Shown here piece by piece: positions 1-9,625 of a DNA stretch of 64,000 nucleotides (the first letter of the stretch is position 1; each line of letters opens with the position of its first letter). The DNA comes from Bosea sp. 124 (lineage in GTDB: Bacteria; Pseudomonadota; Alphaproteobacteria; Rhizobiales; Beijerinckiaceae): the NCBI RefSeq assembly GCF_003046175.1, contig NZ_PZZM01000001.1, forward strand, positions 620,001-684,000, given 5' to 3'. The translations under genes were made by a program, and so were the position numbers. The notes under the pieces are model-generated. The model worked only from the letters and a program-made list of their open reading frames with translations. It did not search any database and was not told where the DNA came from.

Positions 1-5
1 TGATC

Positions 6-341
6 TCAGATCGCCGTGGCGCCAAGTTCGACGGCCCAATGCGCAAGCCGCCCTTTGAGGATGCGGTCGCGCAGGTAAGGATCGGTCTCCTCATCGAGCT
101 GTTCGACCGGCTCCAGCACGAAATGCTCAGCACCGTGCAGCAGCCACGCCGCCTGCAAAGCGCGATGACGATGGCTGCCGTGGCGTAGCGTGAACCAGAT
201 CCGGTTCTCGATCTTGTCGAGATTGGCCGCCTGCCCCACCCACGTCTGACCGCTGGCAAGGCAACGCACCCGGTAGATGCCGGTCGCGATCTTGCGCTCC
301 TTGTAGGCGGCAATGGCCGCTTTCCTGTCCAAATCCGTCAT
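6..341 (-). CDS. GIY-YIG nuclease family protein
   Basis: A 111-residue protein. The GIY-YIG signature is visible as GIYRVRCLASGQTWVGQA near residues 21-38: the first motif is GIY and the second is degenerated to TWVGQA. Small stand-alone GIY-YIG proteins are a known bacterial family whose cellular role is mostly unclear. A single-domain nuclease acting on DNA is the family expectation, but activity is not shown here. The gene is divergent from the DUF2239 gene. Family membership is fairly sure; function is not. Confidence 0.8.
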   Translation of the reverse strand: MTDLDRKAAIAAYKERKIATGIYRVRCLASGQTWVGQAANLDKIENRIWFTLRHGSHRHRALQAAWLLHGAEHFVLEPVEQLDEETDPYLRDRILKGRLAHWAVELGATAI

Positions 342-429
342 GGCTTTCGCTCGTGTTGTTTTTTCACTGGACAGGCAAATATCACCCGGGTATTAATCTG
401 GCAAGTTTTTTACCCGGATCAAATTGCGC
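342..429. promoter_or_regulatory. Divergent intergenic region with two ACCCGG blocks
   Basis: This AT-richer spacer separates the divergent GIY-YIG and DUF2239 genes. It holds ACCCGGGT at 384-391 and a second ACCCGG at 412-417, 28 bp apart on the same face, with a T-run between them. The arrangement could be a tandem regulator site for one or both promoters. No regulator can be named. Confidence 0.3.
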
Positions 430-1062
430 ATGACTGACAACCACTCACTGGAAACGCCGTTCCGCTCTTGCACCGCGTTTCAGGACGACCGCCTGCTCTC
501 CTCGGGCTCGCCCCGCGATGTCGCCGTCGCGGTGCAGACGGCGACGCTCGCCCATCCGGCCGCGTCGATCCTGACTTTCGACGACCGATCCGGAGCCGTG
601 ATCGACTTCGATCTGCGCGGTTCGGCGGCCGAAGTGCAGGCGCGACTGGCAGGGCTGCCGGAGGGCACTTCCGCTGTCGATGCGGCTTCGTCCGAAACGG
701 CATCGCGCGGCCGCGGTCGCCCCAGGCTCGGCGTGGTCTCGCGCGAGGTCACGCTGCTTCCGCGTCATTGGGACTGGCTGGCGGCGCAATCGGGCGGCGC
801 CTCGCATGCCCTACGACGTCTCGTCGAGGAGGCGCGGCTGCGCGATGGCGGACAAAGCCGCCAGCGCCTCGCACGCGAGGCGGCCTACTGCTTCATGTCG
901 GCGATGGCGGGAAACCGGCCCGGTTTCGAGGAGGCGTCACGCGCGCTTTTCGCAGGCGATGAAGCGCGGTTCCTGACGGAAGTCGCCAGCTGGCCCGAGG
1001 ATATCCGAAAGCACATCCATCGGCTCGGCTGGGGCGCGGCGCAGGCAGGCCCGAGCGGATGA
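430..1062 (+). CDS. DUF2239 family protein
   Basis: A 210-residue protein starting at the ATG at 430 (MTDNHSLE); an in-frame TTG two codons upstream is less likely. The N-terminal part is beta-rich (CTAFQDDRLLSSGSPRDVA, ILTFDDRSGAVIDFDLRG). After an RGRGRPRLG linker comes a helical part with VTLLPRHWDWL, the pattern typical of DUF2239 proteins. The biochemical role of this family is not known. The basic RGRGRPRLG stretch resembles an AT-hook-like segment, which hints at nucleic-acid binding but does not prove it. It ends one base before the convergent eda gene. Confidence 0.8.
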   Translation: MTDNHSLETPFRSCTAFQDDRLLSSGSPRDVAVAVQTATLAHPAASILTFDDRSGAVIDFDLRGSAAEVQARLAGLPEGTSAVDAASSETASRGRGRPRLGVVSREVTLLPRHWDWLAAQSGGASHALRRLVEEARLRDGGQSRQRLAREAAYCFMSAMAGNRPGFEEASRALFAGDEARFLTEVASWPEDIRKHIHRLGWGAAQAGPSG

Positions 1063-1063
1063 A

Positions 1064-1708
1064 TTACCCGCGTAGCGCCTTGAAGGCGTCGTGCGCTTCC
1101 CTGGCCAGTTGCGTCACCCGCTTCCAGTCACCGGAAGCGATGGCATCGGCCGGGACGAGCCAGGAACCGCCGACGCAGATGACCTGCGGCAAGGCGAGGT
1201 AGGACGACAGGTTGGCGAGGCCGACGCCGCCGGTCGGGCAGAAACTCATCTGCGGGAAGGGGCCCGACAGCGCCTTCAGCGCCGGCGGCCCCCCGGCCGT
1301 CTCGGCCGGGAAGAACTTGGCGACGGTGCGGCCGGCCGCGACGGCGCGCATGCAGTCCGAAGCGGTGGCGACGCCCGGCAGCCAGGGCAGACCGGCCTCC
1401 TTCAGCGCGGCATCAACGCTTTCGCTGAAGCCGGGGCTGACAACGGCCTTCGCGCCGGCATCCCTGACCTGCGCGACCTGAGCCGGGGTCACGACCGTGC
1501 CGGCCACGGGCAGCGCGGCCGGCACCGACTTCGCGATGGCCTCGAGCGCCGCAAGCCCGGCCGGGCGCCGCAGCGTGACCTCGACCACGTCGATCCCGCC
1601 GGCGACGAGAGCATGGGCCAAATCGATGGCGCGCGAGGCGTCCTCGATCACCACGACCGGAATCACGCCACAGGCCTTGAGCCGGGCAATCGCGGCAGTC
1701 TCGTCCAT
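1064..1708 (-). CDS. eda: 2-dehydro-3-deoxy-phosphogluconate (KDPG) aldolase
   Basis: Cytoplasmic class I aldolase that splits KDPG into pyruvate and glyceraldehyde-3-phosphate in the Entner-Doudoroff pathway. The Schiff-base lysine lies in VAKFFPAE, the phosphate-binding segment is CPTGGV, and the N-terminal VVEVTLRRP strand carries the acid/base region. The ATG at 1708 gives 214 residues, the family's usual size; the longer in-frame start at 1744 adds 12 non-conserved residues. It lies downstream of zwf and pgl on the same strand with a 56-bp gap. No edd is in the window, so the preceding dehydratase must be encoded elsewhere. Confidence 0.93.
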   Translation of the reverse strand: MDETAAIARLKACGVIPVVVIEDASRAIDLAHALVAGGIDVVEVTLRRPAGLAALEAIAKSVPAALPVAGTVVTPAQVAQVRDAGAKAVVSPGFSESVDAALKEAGLPWLPGVATASDCMRAVAAGRTVAKFFPAETAGGPPALKALSGPFPQMSFCPTGGVGLANLSSYLALPQVICVGGSWLVPADAIASGDWKRVTQLAREAHDAFKALRG

Positions 1709-1764
1709 ATTCTCGTCTTTCAATCGATTTGAACGGCGATCCATTTGACCGAAGCCTGGCGGGT

Positions 1765-2466
1765 CTACTCTTTCGCCCAGTAGACGTCGAGCCCCCGTTC
1801 CCGGCCCAGCAGGAGATCGACCGGAAGCGGAGCGGTGCGTCCGGGCGCGGTCTTCAGGACGGCCTCCTTGACCGCGCCGGAGACCAGCAGGCTCGCCCAG
1901 CCGGCACCGGCGAGACGCGCCGGCGACAGGGACAGGCGCGGCGGCAGGCCGGGCGGGCGGGCGACGACGATGCCGCTGTCGGGCGCGGCCAGGAACGCCG
2001 CCTCGCCACCGGGAAAGAGCGAGGCGACATGGCCGTCCGTGCCCATGCCGCTGACGAGCAGGTCGAGCGGCGGCGCCTCCGCAAGCTCGGCGCAGAGCAC
2101 GGCGGCGGCGGCCTCGATGTCGCTGCCATGGTCGTGGAAAGAGAGGAACGCGACCCTGCCCTCGTGCAGCGGTGCGAACTGCTCGCGGATCATGCGCTCG
2201 TTCGAGGCGGCGTCGTCGGCCGCGACGAAACGCTCGTCGGTCGGCATCAGCGTGACCTTGTCCCAGGGCAGATCATGCCGGCCCAGGGCAGCGAGGAAGC
2301 GGGCGGGCGTCGTGCCGCCGGGAACGGCGAGCGAGGCCCTGCCCTGCGCCGCAAGCAAGCTGCGCAAGCGGATGGCGACGGCCTCCGCCAGGGCCTCCGA
2401 GGCCTCGGCGAGGGTGGCGAAGCGATGCCAGGCGAGCGAGCCGCCGGCGCTGGAAGCCGGGGGCAT
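1765..2466 (-). CDS. pgl: 6-phosphogluconolactonase (DevB/SOL type)
   Basis: Hydrolyses 6-phosphogluconolactone to 6-phosphogluconate, the step after glucose-6-phosphate dehydrogenase. At 233 residues it is a normal length for the DevB/SOL family. Visible motifs are VPGGTTPARFLAAL near residue 50, the phosphosugar-binding glycine-rich loop, and TDERFVAADDAASNERM, the conserved active-site stretch. GMGTDGHVASLFPG follows and is also diagnostic. Its ATG overlaps the zwf stop codon (ATGA), so the two are translationally coupled. Confidence 0.95.
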   Translation of the reverse strand: MPPASSAGGSLAWHRFATLAEASEALAEAVAIRLRSLLAAQGRASLAVPGGTTPARFLAALGRHDLPWDKVTLMPTDERFVAADDAASNERMIREQFAPLHEGRVAFLSFHDHGSDIEAAAAVLCAELAEAPPLDLLVSGMGTDGHVASLFPGGEAAFLAAPDSGIVVARPPGLPPRLSLSPARLAGAGWASLLVSGAVKEAVLKTAPGRTAPLPVDLLLGRERGLDVYWAKE

Positions 2467-3968
2467 CAGGCGAAATCCGGATCGGCCCAGGAGCGGCCTT
2501 CGCGCTCGATCAGGCCGATCGCCTGCGAAGGGCCCCAGGAACCGGCCGCGTAGCGATGCGGATGCGGCGCATAATCCTGCCAGCCGGCGATGATCGGATC
2601 GACCCAGCGCCAGGCCTGCTCGACCTCGTCGCGATGCATGAACAGCGTCTGGTCGCCGCGGATGACATCGGTCAGGAGCCGCTCATAGGCATCGGGCGTG
2701 CGTTCGTCGAAAGCGGTCGAATAACGCAGGTCGAGTTGGCGCGGCACGATCTTGAGGCGGCCAGAGCCCGGCACCTTCATCATGAGCTGGAGCTGGACGC
2801 CGTCATTCGGCTGGAGGCGGATCAGCAGGCGGTTGGCGTAGAGCCTGTCGCAGGAGCCACCGCCGAAGATGGAGTGCGGCACCGGCTTGAAGGTCACCGC
2901 GATCTCGGAATAGCGCTGCGCCATGCGCTTGCCGGTGCGCAGATAGATCGGCACGCCCGCCCAGCGCCAGTTGTCGAGTTCGCAGCGGATCGAGACGAAG
3001 GTCTCGGTGTTGCTGAGACGGCCGAGCTCGTCGGCATAGCCCGGCACACGCTGGCCGTCGATCTGGCCTGTTCCGTACTGGCCGCGCACCGTGTAGCGCT
3101 CGACATCAGGCCCGACGATGGGGCGCAGCGCCTTCAGGACCTTGATCTTCTCGTCACGGACGGCGCCGGCCTCGAGCATATTGGGCGGCTCGATGGCGAA
3201 GAGCGTAAGGAGCTGCATGAGATGGTTCTGGACCATGTCGCGCATCTGCCCGGCCTTGTCGTAATAGCCGGCGCGGCTCTCCAGCCCAACGGTTTCCGCC
3301 ACCGTGATCTGGACATGGTCGATGTCGCGGCCAGTCCAGGAGCGCTCGAAGAGCGTGTTGGCGAAGCGCAGCACGAGCAGGTTCTGCACCGTCTCCTTGC
3401 CGAGATAATGGTCGATCCGGTAGGTCCGGTCCTCGGGCAGGATGCGCCCCACCGCATCGTTGATCTCGCGGGCGGAGGCGAGATCGCGCCCGAGCGGCTT
3501 TTCCAGGATAACGCGGGAGGTCGGGGTCAGGATGCCGGCCGCCGCGAGGTTCTCGCAGATCGGAATGAAGAGGTCCGGCGGCGTCGAGAGATAGAAGGAG
3601 CGCACACGGTCGTTGTCGCCCAGCTCCTTTTTCAGCGGCTTGTAGGTCTCGGGCTTGAGCGCATCGAGCAACACCACGGTAAGGCGTTGCAGGAAGGCGT
3701 GGACATCGTCCTTCGAAAGGCCTTCCTCGGCGAGCCGCTTGGCGATCTGCTTCGGCAGCCCCTCGACATCCTCGGCCTTGCGGACGATGCCGAGGATGCG
3801 GCTTTCGCCGGGCAGCACGCCTTCGCGGCTGCGCTGGGCCAGAGCCGGAAAGAGCTTTCGCATGGCGAGATCCCCGCCCGCGCCGAAGATCACCAGATCG
3901 AAGGGCGGAACCGGGGTTCGCTCGGGGATCGTTTCCGGCTGGAGGAAGCGTTCGGCGATGGCGTCCAT
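2466..3968 (-). CDS. zwf: Glucose-6-phosphate 1-dehydrogenase
   Basis: Oxidises glucose-6-phosphate to 6-phosphogluconolactone with NAD(P)+. The 500-residue form begins at the ATG at 3968 (MDAIAERF). The Rossmann motif FGAGGDLAMRKLFPA sits near residue 28 and the substrate and catalytic motif RIDHYLGKE near residue 185. ILEKPLGRD is the conserved KP segment. An upstream in-frame start would add 32 arginine-rich, non-conserved residues. It is the first gene of the zwf-pgl-eda block, and the ABC ATPase gene ends 121 bp upstream on the same strand. Confidence 0.95.
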   Translation of the reverse strand: MDAIAERFLQPETIPERTPVPPFDLVIFGAGGDLAMRKLFPALAQRSREGVLPGESRILGIVRKAEDVEGLPKQIAKRLAEEGLSKDDVHAFLQRLTVVLLDALKPETYKPLKKELGDNDRVRSFYLSTPPDLFIPICENLAAAGILTPTSRVILEKPLGRDLASAREINDAVGRILPEDRTYRIDHYLGKETVQNLLVLRFANTLFERSWTGRDIDHVQITVAETVGLESRAGYYDKAGQMRDMVQNHLMQLLTLFAIEPPNMLEAGAVRDEKIKVLKALRPIVGPDVERYTVRGQYGTGQIDGQRVPGYADELGRLSNTETFVSIRCELDNWRWAGVPIYLRTGKRMAQRYSEIAVTFKPVPHSIFGGGSCDRLYANRLLIRLQPNDGVQLQLMMKVPGSGRLKIVPRQLDLRYSTAFDERTPDAYERLLTDVIRGDQTLFMHRDEVEQAWRWVDPIIAGWQDYAPHPHRYAAGSWGPSQAIGLIEREGRSWADPDFA

Positions 3969-4089
3969 AGGTCTCAATCTCCGTGCCCGGTCCCGCTTCC
4001 GCAGCGATGTCCATCTGGACTCCGGGCTTGCGACGAGAATGAGACCAAGGCGCCGGATTGCCAAACGCTTTGCGTGCAGAGCGCCGTGA

Positions 4090-4851
4090 TCAAGCGCGCC
4101 TGAAACCCTCGCTCGCGGTCAGCAATTGCTGCGCATAGGCGGTCTGTGGGCTTCGCGCCGCCAGGGTCTGCGCCGTCATCTCCTCGACACCGCGGCCGAA
4201 CTGCATCACCAGCAGGCGCTCGCACATATGGGCGACGACCGCGAGATCGTGACTGACGAGGATATAGGTCAGCTTTCGTTCCCTGCGCAGGGCCTGCAGC
4301 AGGTTCAGCACCTCGGCCTGGATCGAGACGTCGAGCGCCGAAGTCGGTTCGTCGAGCAGCAGGATCGAGGGCTCGAGCACGAGCGCGCGCGCGATCGCGA
4401 CGCGCTGGCGCTGGCCGCCGGAGAGCTGGTGCGGGTAGCGAAAGCGGAAGGAGGCCGGCAGCCCGACCTCCGACATCGCCCGGCCGATGCGCTTCTCGGC
4501 ATCGCCGATGCGGTGGATGGCCAGCGGCTCGGCCAGCGTGTCGTCGACCGTCTTCTTCGGATGCAGCGAACCGTAGGGGTCCTGAAAGACCATCTGCACG
4601 CGGGCATGGAAGGCCTTGCCGCGGATCTTCGGCTGGTCCTGTCCCTCGATCCCGATCGTGCCGCTCCAGTCGCGGTTGAGGCCGGCCAGCACGCGCAGCA
4701 CGGTCGACTTGCCCGAACCGGATTCGCCGACGATGCCGTAGCTCTCCCCGGGTGCGACCGTGAAGGAGAGATCCTTCACGACATGGGAATCGCCGAAGGA
4801 GACGTTGAGATTTTCGAGGGTGATCGCGGGTTGAGGATTCATGCCAGCCAT
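4090..4851 (-). CDS. Peptide/nickel-type ABC transporter, ATP-binding protein (DppF-like)
   Basis: One of two ATPases energising an oligopeptide-type importer. Walker A is GESGSGKS, the signature is LSGGQRQRVAIARAL, and Walker B is ILLLDEPTSALD followed by the H-loop VSHDLAVV. The ATG at 4851 overlaps the stop of the upstream ATPase gene (ATGA), so 253 residues is preferred over the start at 4863. It is the last gene of the five-gene operon SBP-permease-permease-ATPase-ATPase. Substrate is not evident; peptides, opines or sugars are all possible in this family. Confidence 0.93.
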   Translation of the reverse strand: MAGMNPQPAITLENLNVSFGDSHVVKDLSFTVAPGESYGIVGESGSGKSTVLRVLAGLNRDWSGTIGIEGQDQPKIRGKAFHARVQMVFQDPYGSLHPKKTVDDTLAEPLAIHRIGDAEKRIGRAMSEVGLPASFRFRYPHQLSGGQRQRVAIARALVLEPSILLLDEPTSALDVSIQAEVLNLLQALRRERKLTYILVSHDLAVVAHMCERLLVMQFGRGVEEMTAQTLAARSPQTAYAQQLLTASEGFRRA

Positions 4852-5702
4852 CACACCAACCATGCCGGGTCTCGGTTCAGGGTCGCGAGTTCCGCCTTGG
4901 GATGGTCGAGGTCCGGCAGGCAGCCGAGCAGGCCGAGCGTGTAGGGATGGCGCCGGGCGCGGGCGGATTCATCGGCGAGTTCGGCGGCTGGCAGCGTCTC
5001 CATCGCCTTGCCGCCATACATCACGATGACGCGGTCGCAGAAGGACTGCACCAGATGCAGGTCATGGCTGATGAAGATCAGCCCCATGCCGCGCTGGGTG
5101 ACGAGATCGTCGAGGATCTTGAGGATCTGGAGTTGCACGGTGACGTCGAGCGCCGAGGTCGGCTCGTCGGCGATCAGGATGTCGGGCTCGGCGATCAGCA
5201 TCATCGCGATCATGACGCGCTGGCCCATGCCGCCCGAGACCTCGTGCGGGTAGAGGTCGTAGACGCGCGCCGGCTCGCGGATCTGCACGGATTCGAGCAT
5301 GGCCAGCGAGCGCTGCTTTGCTTCTCGGGCGCTGGCCTTGTGGTGGACGCGGTAGGCCTCGGCGATCTGGTCGCCGACCGTCCGAACCGGGTTCAGCGAG
5401 AATTTCGGGTCCTGCATCACCATCGAGATGTGGCGGCCGCGCAGCTTGCGCCGGGCGCTCTTGTCCATGGTGAGCATGTCCTGGCCGCGAAAGCTCAGAC
5501 GATCGGCCCGGACTTCGCCCGGATGAGGGATCAGGTCGAGAATGGCGCGGCCGGTCATCGACTTGCCGGATCCGGATTCGCCGACGATGCCGAGCCGTTC
5601 GCGGCCGAGCGTGAAGGACAGGCCCCGCACGGCATGGACGATGCCGGTGGGGGTGTGAAAATCGACGCGCAGATTGTCGAGTTCGAGAAGCGGCTGTTCC
5701 AT
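4851..5702 (-). CDS. Peptide/nickel-type ABC transporter, ATP-binding protein (DppD-like)
   Basis: Partner ATPase of the importer. It has Walker A GESGSGKS, the Q-loop MVMQDPKFSLNP, the signature VSGGMGQRVMIAMML and Walker B ILIADEPTSALDV. The C-terminal extension LGLLGCLPDLD is typical of DppD/OppD-type subunits and contacts the partner. The start at 5702 (MEQPLLEL) lies 4 nt after the upstream permease stop and gives 283 residues; an alternative ATG at 5717 overlaps the permease. Stable co-expression with the second ATPase is expected from the overlap. Confidence 0.93.
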   Translation of the reverse strand: MEQPLLELDNLRVDFHTPTGIVHAVRGLSFTLGRERLGIVGESGSGKSMTGRAILDLIPHPGEVRADRLSFRGQDMLTMDKSARRKLRGRHISMVMQDPKFSLNPVRTVGDQIAEAYRVHHKASAREAKQRSLAMLESVQIREPARVYDLYPHEVSGGMGQRVMIAMMLIAEPDILIADEPTSALDVTVQLQILKILDDLVTQRGMGLIFISHDLHLVQSFCDRVIVMYGGKAMETLPAAELADESARARRHPYTLGLLGCLPDLDHPKAELATLNRDPAWLV

Positions 5703-5706
5703 CGCC

Positions 5707-6597
5707 CTATCTCGCATCCATGACGTCGCGCAGGCCGTCGCCGAGCAGGTTGAAGCCGAGCGCGACGACGCAGATCGCGAGGCCGGGGAAGGTCGCGACC
5801 CACCATTGGTCGAAGATCTGCTCGCGGCCGGCCGAGATCATCGCGCCCCATTCGGGAATCGGCGGCTGGGCGCCGAGGCCAAGGAAGCCGAGGCCCGCCG
5901 CGATCAGGATGACGCCGGCCATGTCGAGCGTGGTGCGGACGATCAGCGAGGGCAGGCACATCGGCACGACATGCTTCCAGACGATGCGCCATTGCGAGGC
6001 GCCCTGCAGGCGCACGGCGGCGATGTAGTCCTGCTGGCGGATGATCAGCGTCTCGGCGCGGGCGACGCGGGCATAGGGAGGCCAGGCGGTGATGGCGATG
6101 GCGATGACCGCGTTCTCAAGGCCGGGGCCGAGTGCCGCCACGAAGGCGAGCGCCAGCACGAGCCGCGGGAAGGCGAGAAAGACGTCGGTCATGCGCATCA
6201 GGGCGCGGTCGACCCAGCCGCCAAGATAGCCCGAGGCCGCGCCGATCAGGAGACCGATCGGGCCGACCGAGACGACGACGAGCAGCACGATCACCAGCGT
6301 GACGCGGGTGCCGTAGACGATGCGGCTGAAGATGTCGCGGCCAAGCGAGTCGGTGCCGAAGAAATTGGTTCCCGATGGCGGCAGCAGGCGCAAATCGAGG
6401 TTCTGCGCCAGCGGGTTGGCGGTGGCGATCAGAGGCGCGAAGGCTGCGACCAGCAACAGCGCGACGATGATGGCGAGGCCGACCATCGCCAGCGGATTGC
6501 GACGAAAGGCGAGCCATTTCCGATACATCTGGCCGAGGCGGGCCTGGCGGCGCGAGGCAGGGGAATCGGTGAGGAGATAGTCGGTCCAGGTGGTCAT
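5707..6597 (-). CDS. Peptide-type ABC transporter permease (DppC-like)
   Basis: Inner-membrane permease of 296 residues. An N-terminal cytoplasmic stretch precedes the first membrane segment (LAMVGLAIIVALLLVAAFAP). The DppC-specific periplasmic FFGTDSLGRDIFSRI motif follows, then five further membrane segments. The cytoplasmic EAA loop reads LQGASQWRIVWKHVVP, and the C-terminal GLGFLGLGAQPPIPEWG is typical of the family. It lies 7 nt after the DppB-like gene. Confidence 0.93.
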   Translation of the reverse strand: MTTWTDYLLTDSPASRRQARLGQMYRKWLAFRRNPLAMVGLAIIVALLLVAAFAPLIATANPLAQNLDLRLLPPSGTNFFGTDSLGRDIFSRIVYGTRVTLVIVLLVVVSVGPIGLLIGAASGYLGGWVDRALMRMTDVFLAFPRLVLALAFVAALGPGLENAVIAIAITAWPPYARVARAETLIIRQQDYIAAVRLQGASQWRIVWKHVVPMCLPSLIVRTTLDMAGVILIAAGLGFLGLGAQPPIPEWGAMISAGREQIFDQWWVATFPGLAICVVALGFNLLGDGLRDVMDAR

Positions 6598-6604
6598 GCC
6601 GGCC

Positions 6605-7669
<1,065 letters not shown>

Positions 7670-7724
7670 CACAGTTTTCCGCTTCCGGGATTGCGAGGGC
7701 CTACCCGGCGACCGGCCGGAAGCA

Positions 7725-7764
7725 AAAGCCCCGCCGCGGCCGTGGCTGGCCGTGGCGGGGCTTT
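7725..7764 (-). terminator. Intercistronic terminator/attenuator hairpin
   Basis: AAAGCCCCGCC (7725-7735) pairs perfectly with GGCGGGGCTTT (7754-7764). The stem continues inward through a G-T wobble and CGGCC/GGCCG to a 6-nt loop. On the minus strand it is followed by TTTTGC. It lies between the binding-protein gene and the first permease gene, the usual place for a partial terminator that keeps binding protein in excess over membrane subunits. Confidence 0.75.
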
Positions 7765-7776
7765 CGACCCGTCGCC

Positions 7777-9381
7777 TCAGTTCTTCGTGATCGGCGCGTA
7801 GAAATTGGTGTCCGAGCTCGGCCCGATGGCCCAGCCCTTGACGCCCTTGCGATCGGCCGAGACCTCGACCTGCTGGAACATGATGACGAAGGGCGAAACC
7901 TTCTGATGCTCGCGCTGCAGCGCGCCATAGACGGCGGCGCGCTTGGCGGCGTCGGTTTCCAGCACGTTGGCCTGCGTGACCTTGGTCATGTCCGGGATGT
8001 CCCAGGCATTGCGCCAGGCCAGCGTCTTCGACTTGGCGTCCTCGCCATTGTTCTCGTTGATGGCGAAGGTTTCGGCATTGGTGTGCGGATCGAGATAATC
8101 CGGGCCCCACTGGCCGATATAGATGTCGTGGGTGCGGGCGCGGTACTTGGTCAGGGTCTGCTTGCCGTCGCCGGGGATCAGCTCGAGCTTGATGCCGGCC
8201 TGGGCCCAGTTCGACTGGATCGCCTGCGCGATGTCGGTGATCGGGTTCACAGAGCGAACGTCCATGGTGACGGTGAAGCCGTTCGGCAGGCCGGCCTTGG
8301 CGAGCAGTTCCTTCGCCTTGGCCGGATCGAACTTGTAGGGCTTGTCGTCGATCGCGCCGAGGAAACCCTTGGGCAGGAAGGATTCATGGGCCTTATAGGT
8401 GCCCTCGACGATGTTGCGCTCGATCGAGGCGTAATCGACGAGGTATTTCAGGGCCTCGCGAACCTCGGGCTTGGCGAAATTCGGGTTCTTCTGGTTCAGG
8501 CCGAGATAGAGGATGTAACCCTTGTCGCCCTGGACGATCTCGACGTCCTTGTTGGTCTTGACCGCCGCGAGCTGGTCCTTGGAGAGGTTGCGGGCGATGT
8601 CGATGTCGCCCTTCTCGAGCAGGAGGCGCTGCGAGGCCGGCTCGGCGACGTGGCGTACGACGATGCGCTTGTTCTTCGGCGCGCCCTTGTACCAGCTCTC
8701 ATTGGCGTCGAGCGCATATTGCTCGTTGGGTCGGTAGGCCCGGACCTTGTAGGCGCCGGAGCCGGCCGAGTTCAGCTTGAGCCAGCCATTGCCGAAATCG
8801 CCGTCCTTCTCATTGGCCTTGACCAGCTTGGTGTCGACGATCGAGGCGACGCCCGAGGTCAGGCAGTTCAGGAAGAATGTCGGCGCGAAGGGCTTCGAGA
8901 CGGTGATGACGACCGTGTTGTCGTCGGCGGCCTTTACCTTCTCCAGAACGTTGTCCTTGGTGAAGCCGAACTGGGCCAGGATGAAGCCCGGCGACTTGTT
9001 CAGCGTCACCGCGCGCTGGAAGGAATAGACCACGTCGGCGGCGGTCAGCGCGTTGCCGGAGTGGAATTTCACGCCGGGGCGCAGCTTGAAGGTATAGGTC
9101 AGGTTGTCGGGGGTGACGCTCCAGCTCTGGGCGAGCTCGGGAACGAGTTCGTTGTTCTTGGCGAGGTCGACGCCCATCAGCTTGTCATAGAGATTGGTCA
9201 CGACCTCGACGCCGGAAAACTCGAAGGCCTCGGCCGGGTCAAGCGAGATGATGTCGTCGATCTGCTTGGCCATGACCACCGTATCCTTCGGGGTCTGGGC
9301 AAAGGACACGGTGGTCTGGGCAGTCGTCGTCAGCAACGCGGTGAAGGCCGACGCCACCATCAATTTCGCAACGTGACGCAT
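7777..9381 (-). CDS. ABC transporter substrate-binding protein (SBP_bac_5 family)
   Basis: Periplasmic receptor of the importer, about 534 residues. The N-terminus MRHVAKLMVASAFTALLTTT followed by SFAQ is a Sec signal peptide with cleavage after the alanine-rich stretch. Family-5 features are LDPAEAFEFSG near the mature start, YTFKLRPGVKFHSGNALTAADVVYSF, and the C-terminal QWGPDYLDPHTNAETF. The ATG at 9381 is preceded by GGGGA at 5 nt; an in-frame ATG at 9393 is an alternative. First gene of the operon. Ligand cannot be read from the sequence. Confidence 0.93.
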   Translation of the reverse strand: MRHVAKLMVASAFTALLTTTAQTTVSFAQTPKDTVVMAKQIDDIISLDPAEAFEFSGVEVVTNLYDKLMGVDLAKNNELVPELAQSWSVTPDNLTYTFKLRPGVKFHSGNALTAADVVYSFQRAVTLNKSPGFILAQFGFTKDNVLEKVKAADDNTVVITVSKPFAPTFFLNCLTSGVASIVDTKLVKANEKDGDFGNGWLKLNSAGSGAYKVRAYRPNEQYALDANESWYKGAPKNKRIVVRHVAEPASQRLLLEKGDIDIARNLSKDQLAAVKTNKDVEIVQGDKGYILYLGLNQKNPNFAKPEVREALKYLVDYASIERNIVEGTYKAHESFLPKGFLGAIDDKPYKFDPAKAKELLAKAGLPNGFTVTMDVRSVNPITDIAQAIQSNWAQAGIKLELIPGDGKQTLTKYRARTHDIYIGQWGPDYLDPHTNAETFAINENNGEDAKSKTLAWRNAWDIPDMTKVTQANVLETDAAKRAAVYGALQREHQKVSPFVIMFQQVEVSADRKGVKGWAIGPSSDTNFYAPITKN

Positions 9382-9625
9382 CGAAATCCCCATCAGTTCA
9401 GGTTTGCGGCCGTGGTTCCGGCCGTTCTGCGCAATGTGGAACCAGTTGGCGGCCTCTGTCCAGCAGAGCGCCGCCGGAGTCCAGAGCGCCGTGCACAGTT
9501 CTTGTGCAAGGGCGTGTTTCCGCGGCGCATGCTTGGGCGAGATGCTGCTTTGCGAGCCTCCCGCAGGCCGCTAACGTGAGGCGGCCTGGCGTTCCGCCTC
9601 GTCACGACAAGCAGGTGCTCAGCCC
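9382..9625. other. Divergent intergenic region
   Basis: About 240 bp separate the minus-strand importer operon from the plus-strand amidoligase cluster, so both promoters should lie here. I see no gene, no convincing inverted repeat and no clear sigma-70 boxes. Confidence 0.4.

Noticed and set aside
2556..4103. Long plus-strand open frame (515 codons)
   Set aside because: Fully antisense to zwf, whose motifs and length are unambiguous. The plus-strand product is low-complexity and acidic with no recognisable fold.
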